A stretch of DNA of 64,000 nucleotides from Symbiodinium natans (taxonomy: Eukaryota; Sar; Dinophyceae; Suessiales; Symbiodiniaceae): positions 90,001 to 154,000 of the forward strand of contig CAJNDS010002220.1 in NCBI GenBank assembly GCA_905221605.1. The letters are read 5' to 3'. Below the pieces are notes generated by a model, which saw nothing but the letters and a program-made list of their open reading frames with translations, was not told where the DNA came from and made no database searches. Each line of letters begins with the position of its first letter. Position 1 is the first letter of the stretch. Positions 1 through 11,107 of the stretch are shown here, piece after piece. Both the position numbers and the translations under genes were made by a program.

Positions 1-780
1 TCAACCCTAGGTGCTGAAGAACTTGGACGCTGCAGACTTGGTCGCTGAGGTTGAAATTGAGGAGGGGTTGGGCTTTCCATTTACGGTTGTTTAAAGGGGT
101 TAAAGGGTTTTCAGGGTTTAAAGTTTAAAGGGTTTTAAGGGTTCAGGGTTAAGGGGCGAGCAAGAAGTTTCAGGGGGAACAAGGCTTATAAATTAAAGGG
201 TTTAAAGGGTTTAGAGTTTGGGGTCTAGGGTTTGGGGTTTAGGGTTGGGTCTTTAGGGTTCAGAGTGTTTAGAGTATTCTTATGTATGTTTTAGAGGGTT
301 TAGGGTTCAGGGTATCTGGGCGCGTGGTTTAGCCCGTGGTTTTGGAGCTTGTTTTCGTTGCGGAAAGTCGAGAAAAATCAGTACCCCCAAGCACCCTGCT
401 ACCCTCCCCAAGACCCAAAAGCACAATATCCCGATCCATTGGATCACATCCGCGTATAAGAACCTAGTGAAACGAAACGGGGTACCCTGTGCTTTCTCCT
501 CAGCTATGGGGCAAGCGAGGTTCGGAAATGGAGCCCTTCAAACACGTTCAGAAATAAACCCTTTAAACAAGCACTGAACCGCCCTAAACCCTAGCCTTCT
601 AATCCTCGAAGCCCTGGCCCCTAACCCTCTAGACCGACAATTCCTCAAACACTAAATTCTACACCCTAAATTCTAAACCCTAAACCCCAAGTTCTCAACC
701 CTAAGCTCTACATTCTAAACCCAGAACCCTAAACCCCAACCTCTTAACCCCAAACCCCAAACCCTAAATTCCAAACCCCA
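1..780. other. Degenerate telomere-like repeat region
   Basis: TTTAGGG-type words on the left (60-330) change to CCCTAAA-type words on the right (540-780). A repeat-poor core (340-540) shows no convincing exon. Confidence 0.7.
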
Positions 781-822
781 AGCCCTGTCACGCCTTTTGT
801 TTCTCGCCGGCCCCCAATAGAG

Positions 823-890
823 GAGGAGGTCGAGGCCGAGGCCGCCATCGAGCAAAGCCTGCTCAACCTCCGCAAGCTCCGCGGCCTCGT
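823..890 (+). CDS. Candidate exon, acidic coiled-coil-like
   Basis: After AG the frame encodes EEVEAEAAIEQSLLNLRKLR, a charged heptad-like helix, between blocks of CCCTAAA-type repeat. Ends are uncertain (GC donors within CGCAAGCTC). Parent gene unknown. Confidence 0.4.
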
Positions 891-902
891 GGTTCAGGGG
901 TT

Positions 903-1005
903 CCTAAATAGTGGGGATTCCATTATAATAAGAACCTAAATAGTGGGATTCCCTGACAATAAGAGCCTAACTAGTGGGATTCCCTTACAATAAGAACCCA
1001 ACGAG
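903..1005. repeat. Three tandem copies of a roughly 32-bp unit
   Basis: Units of the form CCTAAATAGTGGGATTCCC-TNACAATAAGAA, repeated three times with few changes. Related in wording to family 2 inverted-repeat elements (TAAATAG-G-ATTCC). Confidence 0.8.
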
Positions 1006-2028
1006 ATACCCGTAATATCGGAAATCGGGGGGCTCTCACAAGGCTTGATTGGACTTCCTTCGTGTCTTGTGTCGTCGATCGCCGAGGCCTGAAGGTTCTG
1101 ACGGGGTAGACGACCGAAGAAGCAATGTTGGGGGGAGGGGGTAAATCGAAGAATGCATAGAACCAACACCCTAAACCCTAATTCGTGTCCACGCTCTTAG
1201 GGTTTAGCGGTTGAGGCTCAGGCAATGCCGGCGCGCGGATGTATAGTGAAACACCATTCCTTTCGCCACTTGAGATGGCAAATCTGGGCTGATACTGATT
1301 GTTAGAGGAAGATGTTGTTCAATGCTGAGGCGTTTGCGTCCCTCAGTGTCACAATTTCTTTGAAGCCTAGATGGCCCTGGCGATGAGCCCTGCGGTTTAG
1401 GGTTGCTACGTCTCACACACCCCAAGCACGTTGAAGCCTGTACCTGAGTAGCTGGGCTTGCAGGGCCCAAAAATCTCACGTACAAGAAGCTTGGGTTGGG
1501 GTTTCATGGTTACGGGTTCATCTGAACGTGGGTTACGAGATCTTACATCCCGGCAATAATACCGATTTGTCAAACCCACGCAGATGCTCCCAAATGCCCC
1601 GTGCTGGAACATGGCCACCAAGGATACAGCACATGAGCCGTGTGTTTGGAGGCCTCGGTTGAGCTGCATCGTCCACCGCTTGTTTTGGGGAGTCCATGGA
1701 CAGCAGCCCACAATAAGCCCGGCATGTTGGACGCAAACTCAATAGCCAACAGCCCAAAACCTGATTCTTCAAGCTCTTCTTGTACCCCCCAAGCTCAGCG
1801 CGAACTCCCAAAGCCTTGGGGCTCTACAGGTATTGGCGCCTCAAACGCTTCTAGTGGTTCTGGAAGGTTTACGGCTTCAGGGGTTGGGGTCGAGCCTTAG
1901 AGCCCCGAAACCTGGAGTGGCAGGGCGTCTAGGGAGCTTAGATTAGAGGGCCTCTCAAGTTGAAGGCTTGTTTGGGGTTCAAGGTAGGGCTTCGTGGTTT
2001 TTAGGCGGGGGAGCTGGCTTCTGGGTTT

Positions 2029-2085
2029 GGATGTTCCCTCGTATAACCCCGATTAAGGACTGTTAGTCGTCTAGGGGGAACATCC
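2029..2085. mobile_element. Inverted-repeat element, family 1 (short copy)
   Basis: Ends GGATGTTCCC and GGGGAACATCC form a terminal inverted repeat. The centre keeps only one ATTAAGGACTGTTAGT arm, so it is an internally deleted copy of the roughly 97-bp family 1 element. No coding capacity; MITE-like or introner-like. Confidence 0.75.
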
Positions 2086-2465
2086 CCAGTTCTGGGCCTA
2101 CTTGGACTGTGCACAAAAGTCGACTTCGACTTTTGGCCTAGAACTACCCGTCCCTAGCCCCAGCTGTTTGCAATGGGCGCTCATTCAGATCATGAGATTA
2201 GAGTAGTGGAGCCTGAAGCCCAACTGCAGGCCACATCATCGACAACCGCGCTCGGATCAAGAGGTGCAGATTTGCAGGGAGAGCATTTTTCACCCTCAAC
2301 TCGTTTCTGGGTAGCATGGTTTCTCAGCTTCAAGGCACCAGATGAAGGAGGCGGCGGTTCAAAGCAATCTGGGGTTTAGTTTAGGGTTCAAGAAGCTGTA
2401 TAGCAAGCTTTGAACTTGAAACCGCAGAGCCTAGACCCTAACACCGTAGGCCCAAAACCCTGTCC

Positions 2466-2521
2466 GCGGCTGCATCCACGCTGGCCCAAGCTGAGCAGTG
2501 CTCCTGCACTGGAAGGCGCAG
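2466..2521 (+). CDS. Candidate exon
   Basis: GC-rich open stretch (AASTLAQAEQCSCTGRR) ending at a CAG|GTTG donor, between telomere-like repeats. No family recognised. Confidence 0.3.
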
Positions 2522-2903
2522 GTTGTTTGGTTTCATGGCTGGGGTTTATGGCTTGGGGTTCTGTAGTCCCTTGGAGCTAGGAGAAGAAGGCTTCTAGGCC
2601 CTCGGCACGCTTTTGACCTCGGGAAGGAAGTGGGCCTAGACCCTTAAACCCCAAAACCCCTCAAACCCTAACGCCCCAAAACTCCCCAAGACGCGTAAAC
2701 CCTCAAACCCTGGAAGTCTTAAGCCAGCGGCCCAGAACCTAAAAACCCAGCAGCTCCCAAGGCCACACCCTGAACCACGACTCTAGAAGCCTTAATTAGT
2801 GGATCTACCACCCCTTCCCCTCCACTTTGTAGGGTGTTTCTAGGGTCCGAGGGTTTTTAGGTTTTAGGGCCTTCAGGGGTTGCAGAGCTTTAGGGCGGGG
2901 GAG

Positions 2904-2988
2904 CGCCACCGCGCCAGCCGATGCTTTTCCAAAACTCCGTCGGATGGCTGACGACGAGGCTTTGCCCCCGCAGCGCGGCTGCTGTTGG
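2904..2988 (+). CDS. Candidate exon
   Basis: Open stretch (ATAPADAFPKLRRMADDEAL) bounded by AG and a TGG|GTTT donor, both merging into TTTAGGG repeats. Protein-like composition only. Confidence 0.35.
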
Positions 2989-3187
2989 GTTTAGGGTTTA
3001 GGGTTTGGGGTTCAGGGTTCAGGGTTCAGGGTTTAGAGTTTAGGGTTCAGCAGCTCCGGGTCGAGCAGTCTCTAGTCGAGCTAGGTGCGTCGGGCTAGGA
3101 TACTCACCCACCCAGAGAATCACAAAGTACACGGGTTAATTCTCTCCACACAGCTGATTTCAATTTTTCGGCTGGAACCAAAAGCGC

Positions 3188-3268
3188 GCCTTGCCCACGA
3201 ATTTTCGGGCCTTGCCCGCGAATTTTCGGGCCTTGCCCACGAATTTCCGGGCCTTGCCCACGAATTTC
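3188..3268. repeat. 21-bp tandem repeat, four copies
   Basis: Unit GCCTTGCCCACGAATTTTCGG, four copies with one or two changes. It generates repeat-peptide frames on both strands that are artefacts. Confidence 0.9.
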
Positions 3269-3701
3269 ATTAAGGTTTAAAGATAAATACACGTATAAAT
3301 AAATAAATGTAAAAATATATATATATATATATATTATACAACAGACAGACATACATACATATTTATGTGATAGAGGGGGTTTAGGGTTTAGGTGCAAAGG
3401 GCACATCCTGAAGACCCTGAAGCCGAAACCCTAAGACTTTTGAGAAGGTATTCCCTGAGCTCTATGTCCGAAGCCCCAGTCAATCAAGGACCGAAGCCCT
3501 AGACCCTGAACCCTAAACCCCCGCACCCCAAACCCTGAACCCCAAGCCCCTAAACCCCTAAACCCTAAATCTCTAAGCTTAAACCCCCAAACCCTAAACC
3601 CTATAAGCCCCTAAAGCCTAAACCCCTAAATCCTATGAACCCCTAAACCCCTAAACCCTAAACCTCCTGGAGCCCTAAGTGAGCCAAGAGCCCTGAGGCA
3701 G

Positions 3702-3776
3702 CCATTGCGCTTCGACCTCATCCGGGCCGAGTTCCGGCAAATCTGTTCGATTGCGTCCCGGCTGTTTCACCTATGG
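3702..3776 (+). CDS. Candidate exon upstream of the ion channel gene
   Basis: A clean 25-codon open stretch between AG (3700-3701) and a GTGTGC donor (3777). It encodes RFDLIRAEFRQICSIASRLF flanked by telomere-like heptamers. It ends in phase 0 and the first recognised channel exon (4129) begins in phase 0, so it could be an N-terminal exon of that gene. It resembles no channel segment I know, so it may instead belong to an upstream gene. Confidence 0.45.
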
Positions 3777-4128
3777 GTGTGCAACCCTTTTGTCCTTTAG
3801 GGCTTCAGGGGTTTCAGGGGTTTTAGGGCAGTTTAGGGTATAGGGGTTTAGGGTGTAAGGGTTTAGGGTTCGGGTCATGGTCTTTAGGAACCCTAAACCC
3901 TAAACCCTAAACCCTGTTTCGGGTCAGGGGGTGTAGGACTATCGGGTTGCCGGCCGGCTGAGATCTCGGGATTTTGCAAAGCTGTTTAGGGTTTAGGGTT
4001 TAGGGTTTAGGGCTTAGGATTCACCCTAAACGCTTACTGCTATATGGCATCTTTTGATGGGGATAGGCTGTACCAAGCTTGAGAGTCTGTAGGCGGGTTT
4101 TTTAAACCCGAAGCCGTCCCTGTACAAG

Positions 4129-7100
4129 GATCTTGTGCACCAGACTTTCACAGCACGCTTGTACTTCGAGTTCCTGCTCGGGGATGCGGGAGCGGATGAG
4201 GATCTCCTGAAGGAGGGGGGAAGTAGGGGCTTCACAAGGGTCAAGGGGGTTTTGGGGGTGTCTTGGAGGGCTCTTCTCTGGAGAGCGAGGGGAGTCGTGG
4301 ACAAAGACCGACCAAAAAACAATCCTCAACGCTGGCTAAACATAAATAAAACCCTATAGAACCCTGAGCCCTAAACCCCAAACTCCAAAAGCCCTACTAG
4401 TACACCCTAAACCCAAAACGCCCTAAACCCCAAAAGCCCGAAACCCTAAACCCCAAAAGCCCTAAGCCCTATAAACCCTAAACCCCCCAGAAGTCCCCCC
4501 CCCCCCCGAGCTGGGAGGACATGGACGAGGACAAGACTTCCTGGAAGCCCAAGGATGGCGGAAAGGCGCCCGCGAGGCCCCGCTGCTTCCGTCCGTTTTG
4601 GGTGCATGCTTTTGTTGTGGCTTAGGGTTTAGGGTTTGGGGTTTGGGGTTTGGGGTTTAGGGTTTATAGGGTTTATAGGGTTTAGGGTTTGGGGGGGAAC
4701 CTATATCTAACGAGTAGCAGGTTCCCGAATTTAGAGTCCCGTTACGCTGTTTTGAGTTGTTTGGGGGGGGATGGGAGGATGGGAGGGCCGGGGCTTGTGC
4801 TGAAACTCTGTGAGGTTCTACACGCAGCATGTGTCCTGGATGAATGCTGCGGAGCCTCCCACTGTTCTGGTCAACAAGCTCGTGGAGGATGGGAAGGACC
4901 TTCGTTTCTCCATTGAGGTCCACGGGGTATTTCTACAGCGCTTCGAGTGCGCCAAGTTTCCGTTCGACATTCAAGACCTGTCCGTCAAGGCGGCGTGTTG
5001 CAACCCCAAGCCCCAAACCCATCCCTGTTTCGAGAGCCGCCCATCCCGCAATAACCCTGAACTCCCAATGAGGAGCTGCTGGGGTTCACGGCCTAGAATA
5101 GCGGAAGCCGTGAAATCAGGCCAACCAGGCCCCAACTCACCCCTAAGCCCTGCACCCCTAACCCTAAACCCCTAATTCATGACGAGGCCTTGAATTCCTC
5201 AACAAAATCAAGCCCCAGAAAGACCGGAGTCCCCCCAAAAAGAGCCCCTAGCCCATAAAGAGGTGAAAAAGGGCTTCGGGTTCGAAATCCCAAAGGTGGA
5301 GTTCCAGCTCGCCAACCAAGGGATGTGCCCTGTGCATATCTCGGCGGAGAGCCTTGGGACTCCCATGAGCATGTCCCAACATGGCGGTACCCCACCTAAA
5401 TAGGAGAATCCTTATTGCAGGAACCCCCTCAAGAAGGTACCCCTACTTTCGGACCCCCCCCCCCCCCCAAAAAAAAAAAAAAAAGATAAAGGATAAATGG
5501 TTGGGGTTTAGAAGGTTTAGGGCTTTGGACTTCGGGGCCCTGTTGAGGAGTTTTGGGGCAAAGTGAACCCTCAAATGGTGGTCCCCACTCTCCGATGTTT
5601 GGTTTCCTTTAGTGTCGATGGGATGGAACCTCGACCCTAAGCCCTTCAACCTTTCAGACCAGTCTTCAAGGAAGACGGAGAACTGTGATGTCAACGACGC
5701 GCACTTCATCTGGGACAACGAGCGCCTCGGGTCAAGCGTTGTTTTTGTTTGTTGTCTGTTTTAGGGCCTTGAGGTTTAGGTGCTAGGACACTTCCGGGCT
5801 TCAGGCTTTAGGATGTGGGGAGCTCATGTTTGTGAGAGCTCTCGGGATGTTGGTCATGGTTTGGGCTTTGAGGGTTTTAGGGTTGATGGCATAAGGCTTG
5901 AGGGTCTTATGCTTGATGTTTGAGGATTCAGGGTTTATGTATCGCCTTCGACCCACTTGTTTGGGTTTACACTTAGTGTCTACGGGTTTGGGAGGTTTCT
6001 TCACGACATCCCTGAAGCCCTAACTCAATAGAGTTTAGGGTTCTGGACTGAGGCCTTCGGGTCCCTTAAGACCCTAAACCCTAAACCCTTCTGGGCAACC
6101 ACATGGCTTTGTTGTCTGAGAGGTACATGCTGGGTGGGATGGTTAGCATCGCCGTGCGGGAGCGCCGTGTCCTACCTACGAGGACCAGAGAGCACCTGTT
6201 TGAACACCTAAACCCTGAACCTTATAGACCCTAAATTCTGAGCCGCGGTGCGGGCGAGCTGCGACTTTCGTTGCTCGTCTCTTATAGGGCTCAGGGTGCG
6301 CGATGCCCGTTGAGGACCTACCAGCACGTACAGTTTTCAGCCTTCGTCCAGCGGAAGCCCTTCTTTTACCTGGTGAACATCTCTCTTCCGAACATGCTGT
6401 TCGCCTTGATGGCCGGTTTGCAGTTCTTTGTGGGCGTGGACAAGGCCGCGCAGTTCCTTTCAGTTGAGGGTACTTAGGGATTCTCTTCGTAGTTAAGGGG
6501 AGATCCCCAAAGCCCCCAAACCCTAAACCCGAACCACCCTAAACCCTGACTCCTTCAATTCCTGCATTAGTTCTACGATCCCCCTTCTCTCAGCCCCAGC
6601 TTGCTGTTGCGAAGCTCGCTAAAGAAGGTCGCCGAGCGGGCCAGCATCTCCTTAACCCTGCTCCTGGTCTGTGCCTCCTACTACCAGTTCTCGGCCTCTC
6701 TCCGGACCCTGGGCTTCGTTCATTCCTGCTTTGCGTTTGGAGGGGTTGCGGGGGCGTTTGGGGTTCAGGCTTGAGCTGGTTTCAAAAAAGGGGCAGATCA
6801 AGGACAGGCTTGGGGTTTGAGGGCATTGGTTTGGCTTCGGGGAGGGGGGAGAGGGGGGGGGGGTCATCAGGCTTTCGGGCGCTTCCACAAGCAGGCTTCA
6901 GCCTAGGGGGTTTATACACATGTGCATATTTGTTAGCCTGGGTGGCCCTAGGCTTTCCTAAGCCTTCGTCTTTTGTGTGGTCCCCAGAACCAGATGGCTC
7001 CCTTGCCAACATACAGCAGGTTTAGGGTTTCGGTCCTAACCCTAAACCCAAAACTTCAAGGAGCTTGAGGGGCAGGATCTCTTCTTCCCTAGAAACCTGC

Positions 7101-7685
7101 CTAAACTTTGATTGGACCCCAAATGGCTCACACCTTCAGGCCCCGACTCGGATATTTCACGATCTTGGATGAGCATTCCATGTGCTGCATCTGGCTGATC
7201 ATTTCCATGGTCTTCTATGTAGGCCTCCTCACCAGCGTAAAGAGCGACCCTGACATGGTGGAGCTGATTGCCGCTTGCACCTTCTGTGGCATCTGGCTTT
7301 GCATGCACTGCTTCTTCGCGGTCCGTTTCTGGATCGCTTGGCGGCTGGCAAAAGCCTTCCTGGCCCTGCCCATGAAGGACGACACGAAGGCAAAAGCCAT
7401 TCTCTGCAAGCAGAGCACGACCTCTGCGTTCCTGGGCCTTGGGAGCCAAGGGGGCTTGTCTTGGGTTTTGATGGGGCCGTAGGGCTTATGGGCCGTAGGC
7501 CGTAGACCTTGTGGTTTGTGGCCTGAGCAAGGGTCCGGTTCAGCCGTGTGTGGTCACGACTCAGGTTCTATCCAGAGGCCCGGAATTCCCGCAGGAGCAA
7601 TTCTCGCACACGCATGGTGAAGGTCGCCCCGATGCCCAACGCAAAGTCACGCTTTAATCTCGCGAGGTCGCAGTCCTTCGCTTAA
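4129..7685 (+). CDS. Pentameric ligand-gated ion channel (Cys-loop superfamily), 11 exons
   Basis: Rebuilt from phase-compatible exons: 4129-4208, 4511-4576, 4815-4989, 5263-5350, 5658-5730, 6123-6155, 6315-6444, 6628-6693, 6988-7019, 7140-7427, 7595-7685 (stop TAA 7683-7685). Ends of exons 1 and 4 are least certain. In order the exons encode a first ligand-domain strand (HQTFTARLYFEF), the loop before WMNAAEPP, the signature FPFDIQDLSV, the strand YQHVQFSAF, then RKPFFYLVNISLPN (TM1), VAERASISLTLLL (TM2), LPTYSRPRLGYFTILDE with TM3, a long TM4 helix (MVELIAACTFCGIWLCM) and a basic tail. The second Cys of the animal Cys-loop is Leu (Q-D-L), as in many protist and prokaryotic members. Introns use mostly GC donors (six of ten), with three GT and one GA. 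Ligand and ion selectivity unknown. The 5' end, including any signal peptide, is not located. Confidence 0.85.
5382..5455. mobile_element. Inverted-repeat element, family 2 relative, in a channel-gene intron
   Basis: GGTACCCCACCTAAATAGG to AAGGTACCCCTACTTTCGG. It lies inside intron 4 of the ion channel gene and shows the family 2 arms TACCCC and TAAATAGGAGAATCC. Confidence 0.45.
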
Positions 7686-7699
7686 ACTGGCTAGCGACA

Positions 7700-8770
7700 C
7701 CCTGGCTGTTTTCTTCGCACGCGCTGGTCTTATTGCTGTTGCACACTCGAAGCAAGGCAGATTTCTGAGAAGTCTCGATGGTTGCGATTCTGCTCTGCGC
7801 AAGTTGTGAATCCCAAATGGCGAACTAGCCACAGCTGCGCAGTCTGTATTTTAAAGCTGGTTAATGCTCAGCCGGGCCCGTCCCCTCCATGGGGTTTTGC
7901 CGCCCCGCAGGGGCTCTAGCCCTTACCCCCTCGAGATGCCATCTAAATCTCTAAAACTCGGAACCCTAAATTCCAGACCCTTGCAAACTGTGGACCTTCA
8001 GCCCTTGCTTTCGGTCCAAGTTGAGGGTCCCGCTCTCCCGCCCCCTGACTCCAAGCATCGGTTCATCCACGCAGAAAAGTCCCCGGGTTTAGCGGGTCTT
8101 GGGATTCTGCCGCTGTCTCAGAGGCTTTTGGTCTGATGTGTTACAATGGGCTAAGAAGGGCTTCTGTATCTAGGGCTGGGGAGTTTGGGGGCTTTGAGTT
8201 GGGGTTTTCTGGCTTATGGTGTTCGTGGCGATCTCCCTCTCTCGCTCCTTCCTTGTGCTGGTCTGTTAGGTTTGGTGGAGTGAGGACCATTTCTAGGTCG
8301 GGATCTGGTTTTTGGGCGGGGGGCGTCCCAGTGTGTCTTGAAGGGCTTGTCGAGATTTGGGGGTTCGGCGGCAACCCGGAAACCAGACCCTCAATGTGAA
8401 ACCCACAACAAGCTCTGGGCGATTCGTCTGCACAGTGCTGAGACACAGGGCTTCCAGCTTAGTGGGGTCGCAGCTTGATAAGGGTCTTTAGGAGTGTTAC
8501 GTGCGCTGGACTTGTGGCTCAGGGTGATCAGGATGGGTTTTAGGGTTTAGGGTATAGAGTTCAGGTAGCTTGGTTTTGCAGCATGCATTCTCGTGTGGGA
8601 CGGTTTCCCTCAAACCCTTTGTCATTTGTCCCAACGCCTTGATCCCCTAAGCCCCCTAAGCCCTAAACTCCTAAACCCTAAACTCGAAACCCTAACCCCC
8701 AAACTCCTAAACTCCAAACCCCTAAACCCTAAACCCTGAACCCCGATCCCCTAACCCTAAACCCATTCGT
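7700..8770. other. Stretch after the channel gene, no clear gene
   Basis: 7690-8200 is repeat-poor but gives no clean exon; 8500-8770 is heptamer repeat. A gene may start here unrecognised. Confidence 0.4.
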
Positions 8771-8777
8771 GTGCCAG

Positions 8778-8838
8778 GTTAGAGGGGAAGGTGAACGCCT
8801 TATCTGGCGACGGCTTCTCCTCCGCAATGGCGATTCTA
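8778..8838 (+). CDS. Candidate exon
   Basis: Follows CAG (8775-8777) and encodes LEGKVNALSGDGFSSAMAIL in a frame closed by heptamers on both sides. The AG|G acceptor fits the rule seen in the channel and kinase genes. Family unknown. Confidence 0.4.
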
Positions 8839-9245
8839 GGAAGGGTTTAGGGTTTAGGGGTTTGGGGTTTTTGGGGTTTTGGGGTTTTGGCGTTTTTCTT
8901 GTCACCGAGGTTTAAGTTTCAAGTTCACCCCGAAATCGCAAATCCCCGAATGGAGGGACCTGCCCTCAGGTCGTTGGCCTGTAGGGTTCAGAGAACTTGG
9001 GGTCAGAGTGCCGCCTAGTTGAAAGGGGAACTTGACTATACTTGCTGATGCTTGCTTTGTATTCCTAAGAAACAGTATTGCCAAGTGCACTACCGACTTG
9101 GATGAAACCTTACATACGGTCTTCCAAAGGGGGTCAATATTTTGGCACAGCCTCCCAGGCGTCTCCCAGAAATGAAGAGCCGCTTAAACCCCAAAAAACC
9201 CCAAACCGATGAGTTCCCCCCCCCCCCCCCCCCCCCTCCTCCCAG

Positions 9246-9303
9246 GCCATGCGCGAAGTTCAAGCAAAGCCGCGAACAGCGCCGAGGTGGCGGCGGGCAC
9301 CAG
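9246..9303 (+). CDS. Candidate exon
   Basis: CAG|G acceptor after a C-tract. The frame reads AMREVQAKPRTAPRWRRAP, then repeat sequence. Possibly one gene with the open stretches at 9506, 9786 and 10098. Confidence 0.35.
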
Positions 9304-9505
9304 GGTGTCGGGTTTAGTATCTCAACATACTAAGTAGGCTTTGGGGTAGCAAACCCCCAGAAAGAGATTAGGACTTAGGAAGTTCCTAGCCCCCTAAAAT
9401 TGCTAGTCATAGTTATTTCCGAGGTCTCTCTCTTGCACGCCCTAAACTGTGGGCATTGGAGCTTCTGCGATTTCCACCCTAAGCAGAGGTCTCCCGAAAC
9501 ACCAG

Positions 9506-9587
9506 CGCCGGCGCCGTTACGGCGCAGTCGTCTCAATTTTCTGCTCGGGTGGCCGCCCGGCTTGGCAAATGGTCCGGGAGAGCTAAG
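9506..9587 (+). CDS. Candidate exon
   Basis: Encodes AGAVTAQSSQFSARVAARLG then KWSGRAK, with AG acceptor and AAG|GTTT donor running straight into TTTAGGG repeats. Protein-like, family unknown. Confidence 0.45.
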
Positions 9588-9785
9588 GTTTGGGGTTTAG
9601 GGTTCAGGGTTCAGGGTTTGGGGTTGGGGGTTTAGGGTTTAGGGTTTAGGGTTTAGGGTGCAATTCTTGGGTTTCGGGTTCAGGGTTTTTTGTTCATGGC
9701 TTAGGGGCTTGAACCCCCTATAAACCCCCCCCCCAAGCCCTGAGCCCCACAAACCTTGCGCCCCAACCCCGGAACACCAGCTCAG

Positions 9786-9850
9786 GTCGCCGCGGGTGGC
9801 TTGCCCTCCGCTGGTGCATCCGAGGCCAAAACCACTCCGTCATCCTTGGG
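9786..9850 (+). CDS. Candidate exon
   Basis: CAG|G acceptor. Encodes VAAGGLPSAGASEAKTTPSS, a low-complexity Ala/Gly/Ser linker. Donor uncertain. Confidence 0.35.
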
Positions 9851-10097
9851 ATGTCATTTCTTCGGAGAGTTTTGAAGGCAATTTTTGGGCTTAGGGTTTT
9901 GGGCTTAATCCGGGGGTCTACCTCTACTCCTTTGCCCTGGCCGCCAGACAGAGTTCCCGCACCTATTTCCTTGCTTTGGGCTGCGGCTTCTTTTTGGTGA
10001 TTGGAGTATACCAAGCATCAAAGTCACCCTAAGCCCAACAATCAACCAGGGTTCAGGGTTCGATTATCGGAGGCCTGGCGTCTGCCATAGGCACCAG

Positions 10098-10156
10098 GCG
10101 CAGCAGAGCAACACTCTTCGGCGCCCTACAGACTCGACCATGTGGAGAAGACGCAG
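10098..10156 (+). CDS. Exon 5' of a short inverted-repeat intron
   Basis: Frame AAEQHSSAPYRLDHVEKTQ between CAG|G and CAG|GTTTGT. It ends in phase 0 and joins the open stretch at 10295 across a 138-nt GT-AG intron (10157-10294) that consists mostly of an inverted-repeat element. Confidence 0.5.
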
Positions 10157-10170
10157 GTTTGTATATCTTG

Positions 10171-10269
10171 GGATGTTCGCCCTTATACTAACACTCCTTA
10201 ATAATAGGATTGTACTATGGGGTACTAGAATCCCTATTCAGGACTCTCAGTATGAAGGGGGAACATCCC
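10171..10269. mobile_element. Inverted-repeat element, family 1, filling a 138-nt intron
   Basis: GGATGTTC at the left and GGGGGAACATCC at the right, with inner arms CTAACACTCCTTAAT and CAGGACTCTCAGTAT. It takes up about 99 of 138 nt of the GT-AG intron 10157-10294. Confidence 0.8.
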
Positions 10270-10294
10270 ATTGCATATACTTCGTGTGGACCAG

Positions 10295-10365
10295 GTACTG
10301 GCGATCCTTGGTTTTCCCCGCTGTTTCCGCCGGAGCGATCTCATCCGAAACGCGAAATGGGAAAT
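10295..10365 (+). CDS. Exon 3' of a short inverted-repeat intron
   Basis: After CCAG|G the frame continues in phase 0 as VLAILGFPRCFRRSDLIRNA. The 3' limit is uncertain. The LG-P-...-RSDLIRNA pattern faintly recalls a J-domain, but no HPD is visible, so I make no assignment. Confidence 0.45.
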
Positions 10366-10384
10366 GATTTGTTGGTTGCCGAGG

Positions 10385-10460
10385 ATAGGGGGGCTACCCT
10401 TTGTGGGGGTCCCTTCAAGGGGATTCTTTTCTATTTGGGGTATACAAGGGGTATTCCCTA
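10385..10460. mobile_element. Inverted-repeat element, family 2 fragment
   Basis: Contains GGGGGTCCCTTCAAGGGGATT then CTATTTGGGGTATACAAGGGG, the centre and right arm of family 2 in the opposite orientation to the 34682 copy. Confidence 0.55.
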
Positions 10461-10786
10461 ATAAAATGCTCAAAATTTGGCCTCGGAGACCGAAGCCTTA
10501 TGAACCCTTAAACCCCGCTAACGAGAGAATTAGGCTTAGGCTTCTTAGGCTTCTTTGTGTCTCAGTCAGCCCACGAGACCCAAATTCGAGGCTGGGATTA
10601 GGGTTCTGGGGGGTTGTAGAGGCCCTAAATCATGAACCCTCAAACCCTCAACCCCAAAATCCCCAACACCCCGAACCCTCAACCCGCAAAAGCCCGAGAC
10701 CCTTCCTGCGCGCACAGGGTGCCGTGCAGAAGACACCCAGCGCCTACTCACTTCCCCGCCAGGCCGGGTCGAGGGTTTATACCCTT

Positions 10787-10863
10787 GGGAAACTTCATGT
10801 TCACCCTTTCGGGGTTTAAGAGGACCATACTTAGGAATGATTTTCGTTAAAGGGGCCATCCTA
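10787..10863. repeat. Dispersed repeat family 3, copy A
   Basis: CTTGGGAAACTTCATG to GGGGCCATCCTAG. Shares order and spacing of blocks (AAGAGG-CATA-TTAGGAAT-ATTTTC, GGGCCATCCTAG) with 23538-23627. Confidence 0.6.
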
Positions 10864-11107
10864 GCTTTGTTCTCTTTTGACGGTTTTGTAGGTTGTTCAG
10901 GCTTGTAGGGGTTTCATGTAAGAGACTTACCATTGCTTCACAGCATCCTGGCCGAACAAAGCTACCAGTTGCCGAGCTGGGGAGTGGAGGGCCAGGGCCC
11001 CAAACCCTAAACCCGAGAGGGATGAGGGATGCCCCCCCCCCCCCCCCCGCCCCCTTTACTAGTGCTGAAGCTTAGATTGGGCCTTTTCCTAAAAATGTCG
11101 GGCAGCA

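Noticed and set aside
3188-3268. CRISPR-like array
   Set aside because: The 21-bp units are contiguous with no spacers, and the window is eukaryotic.
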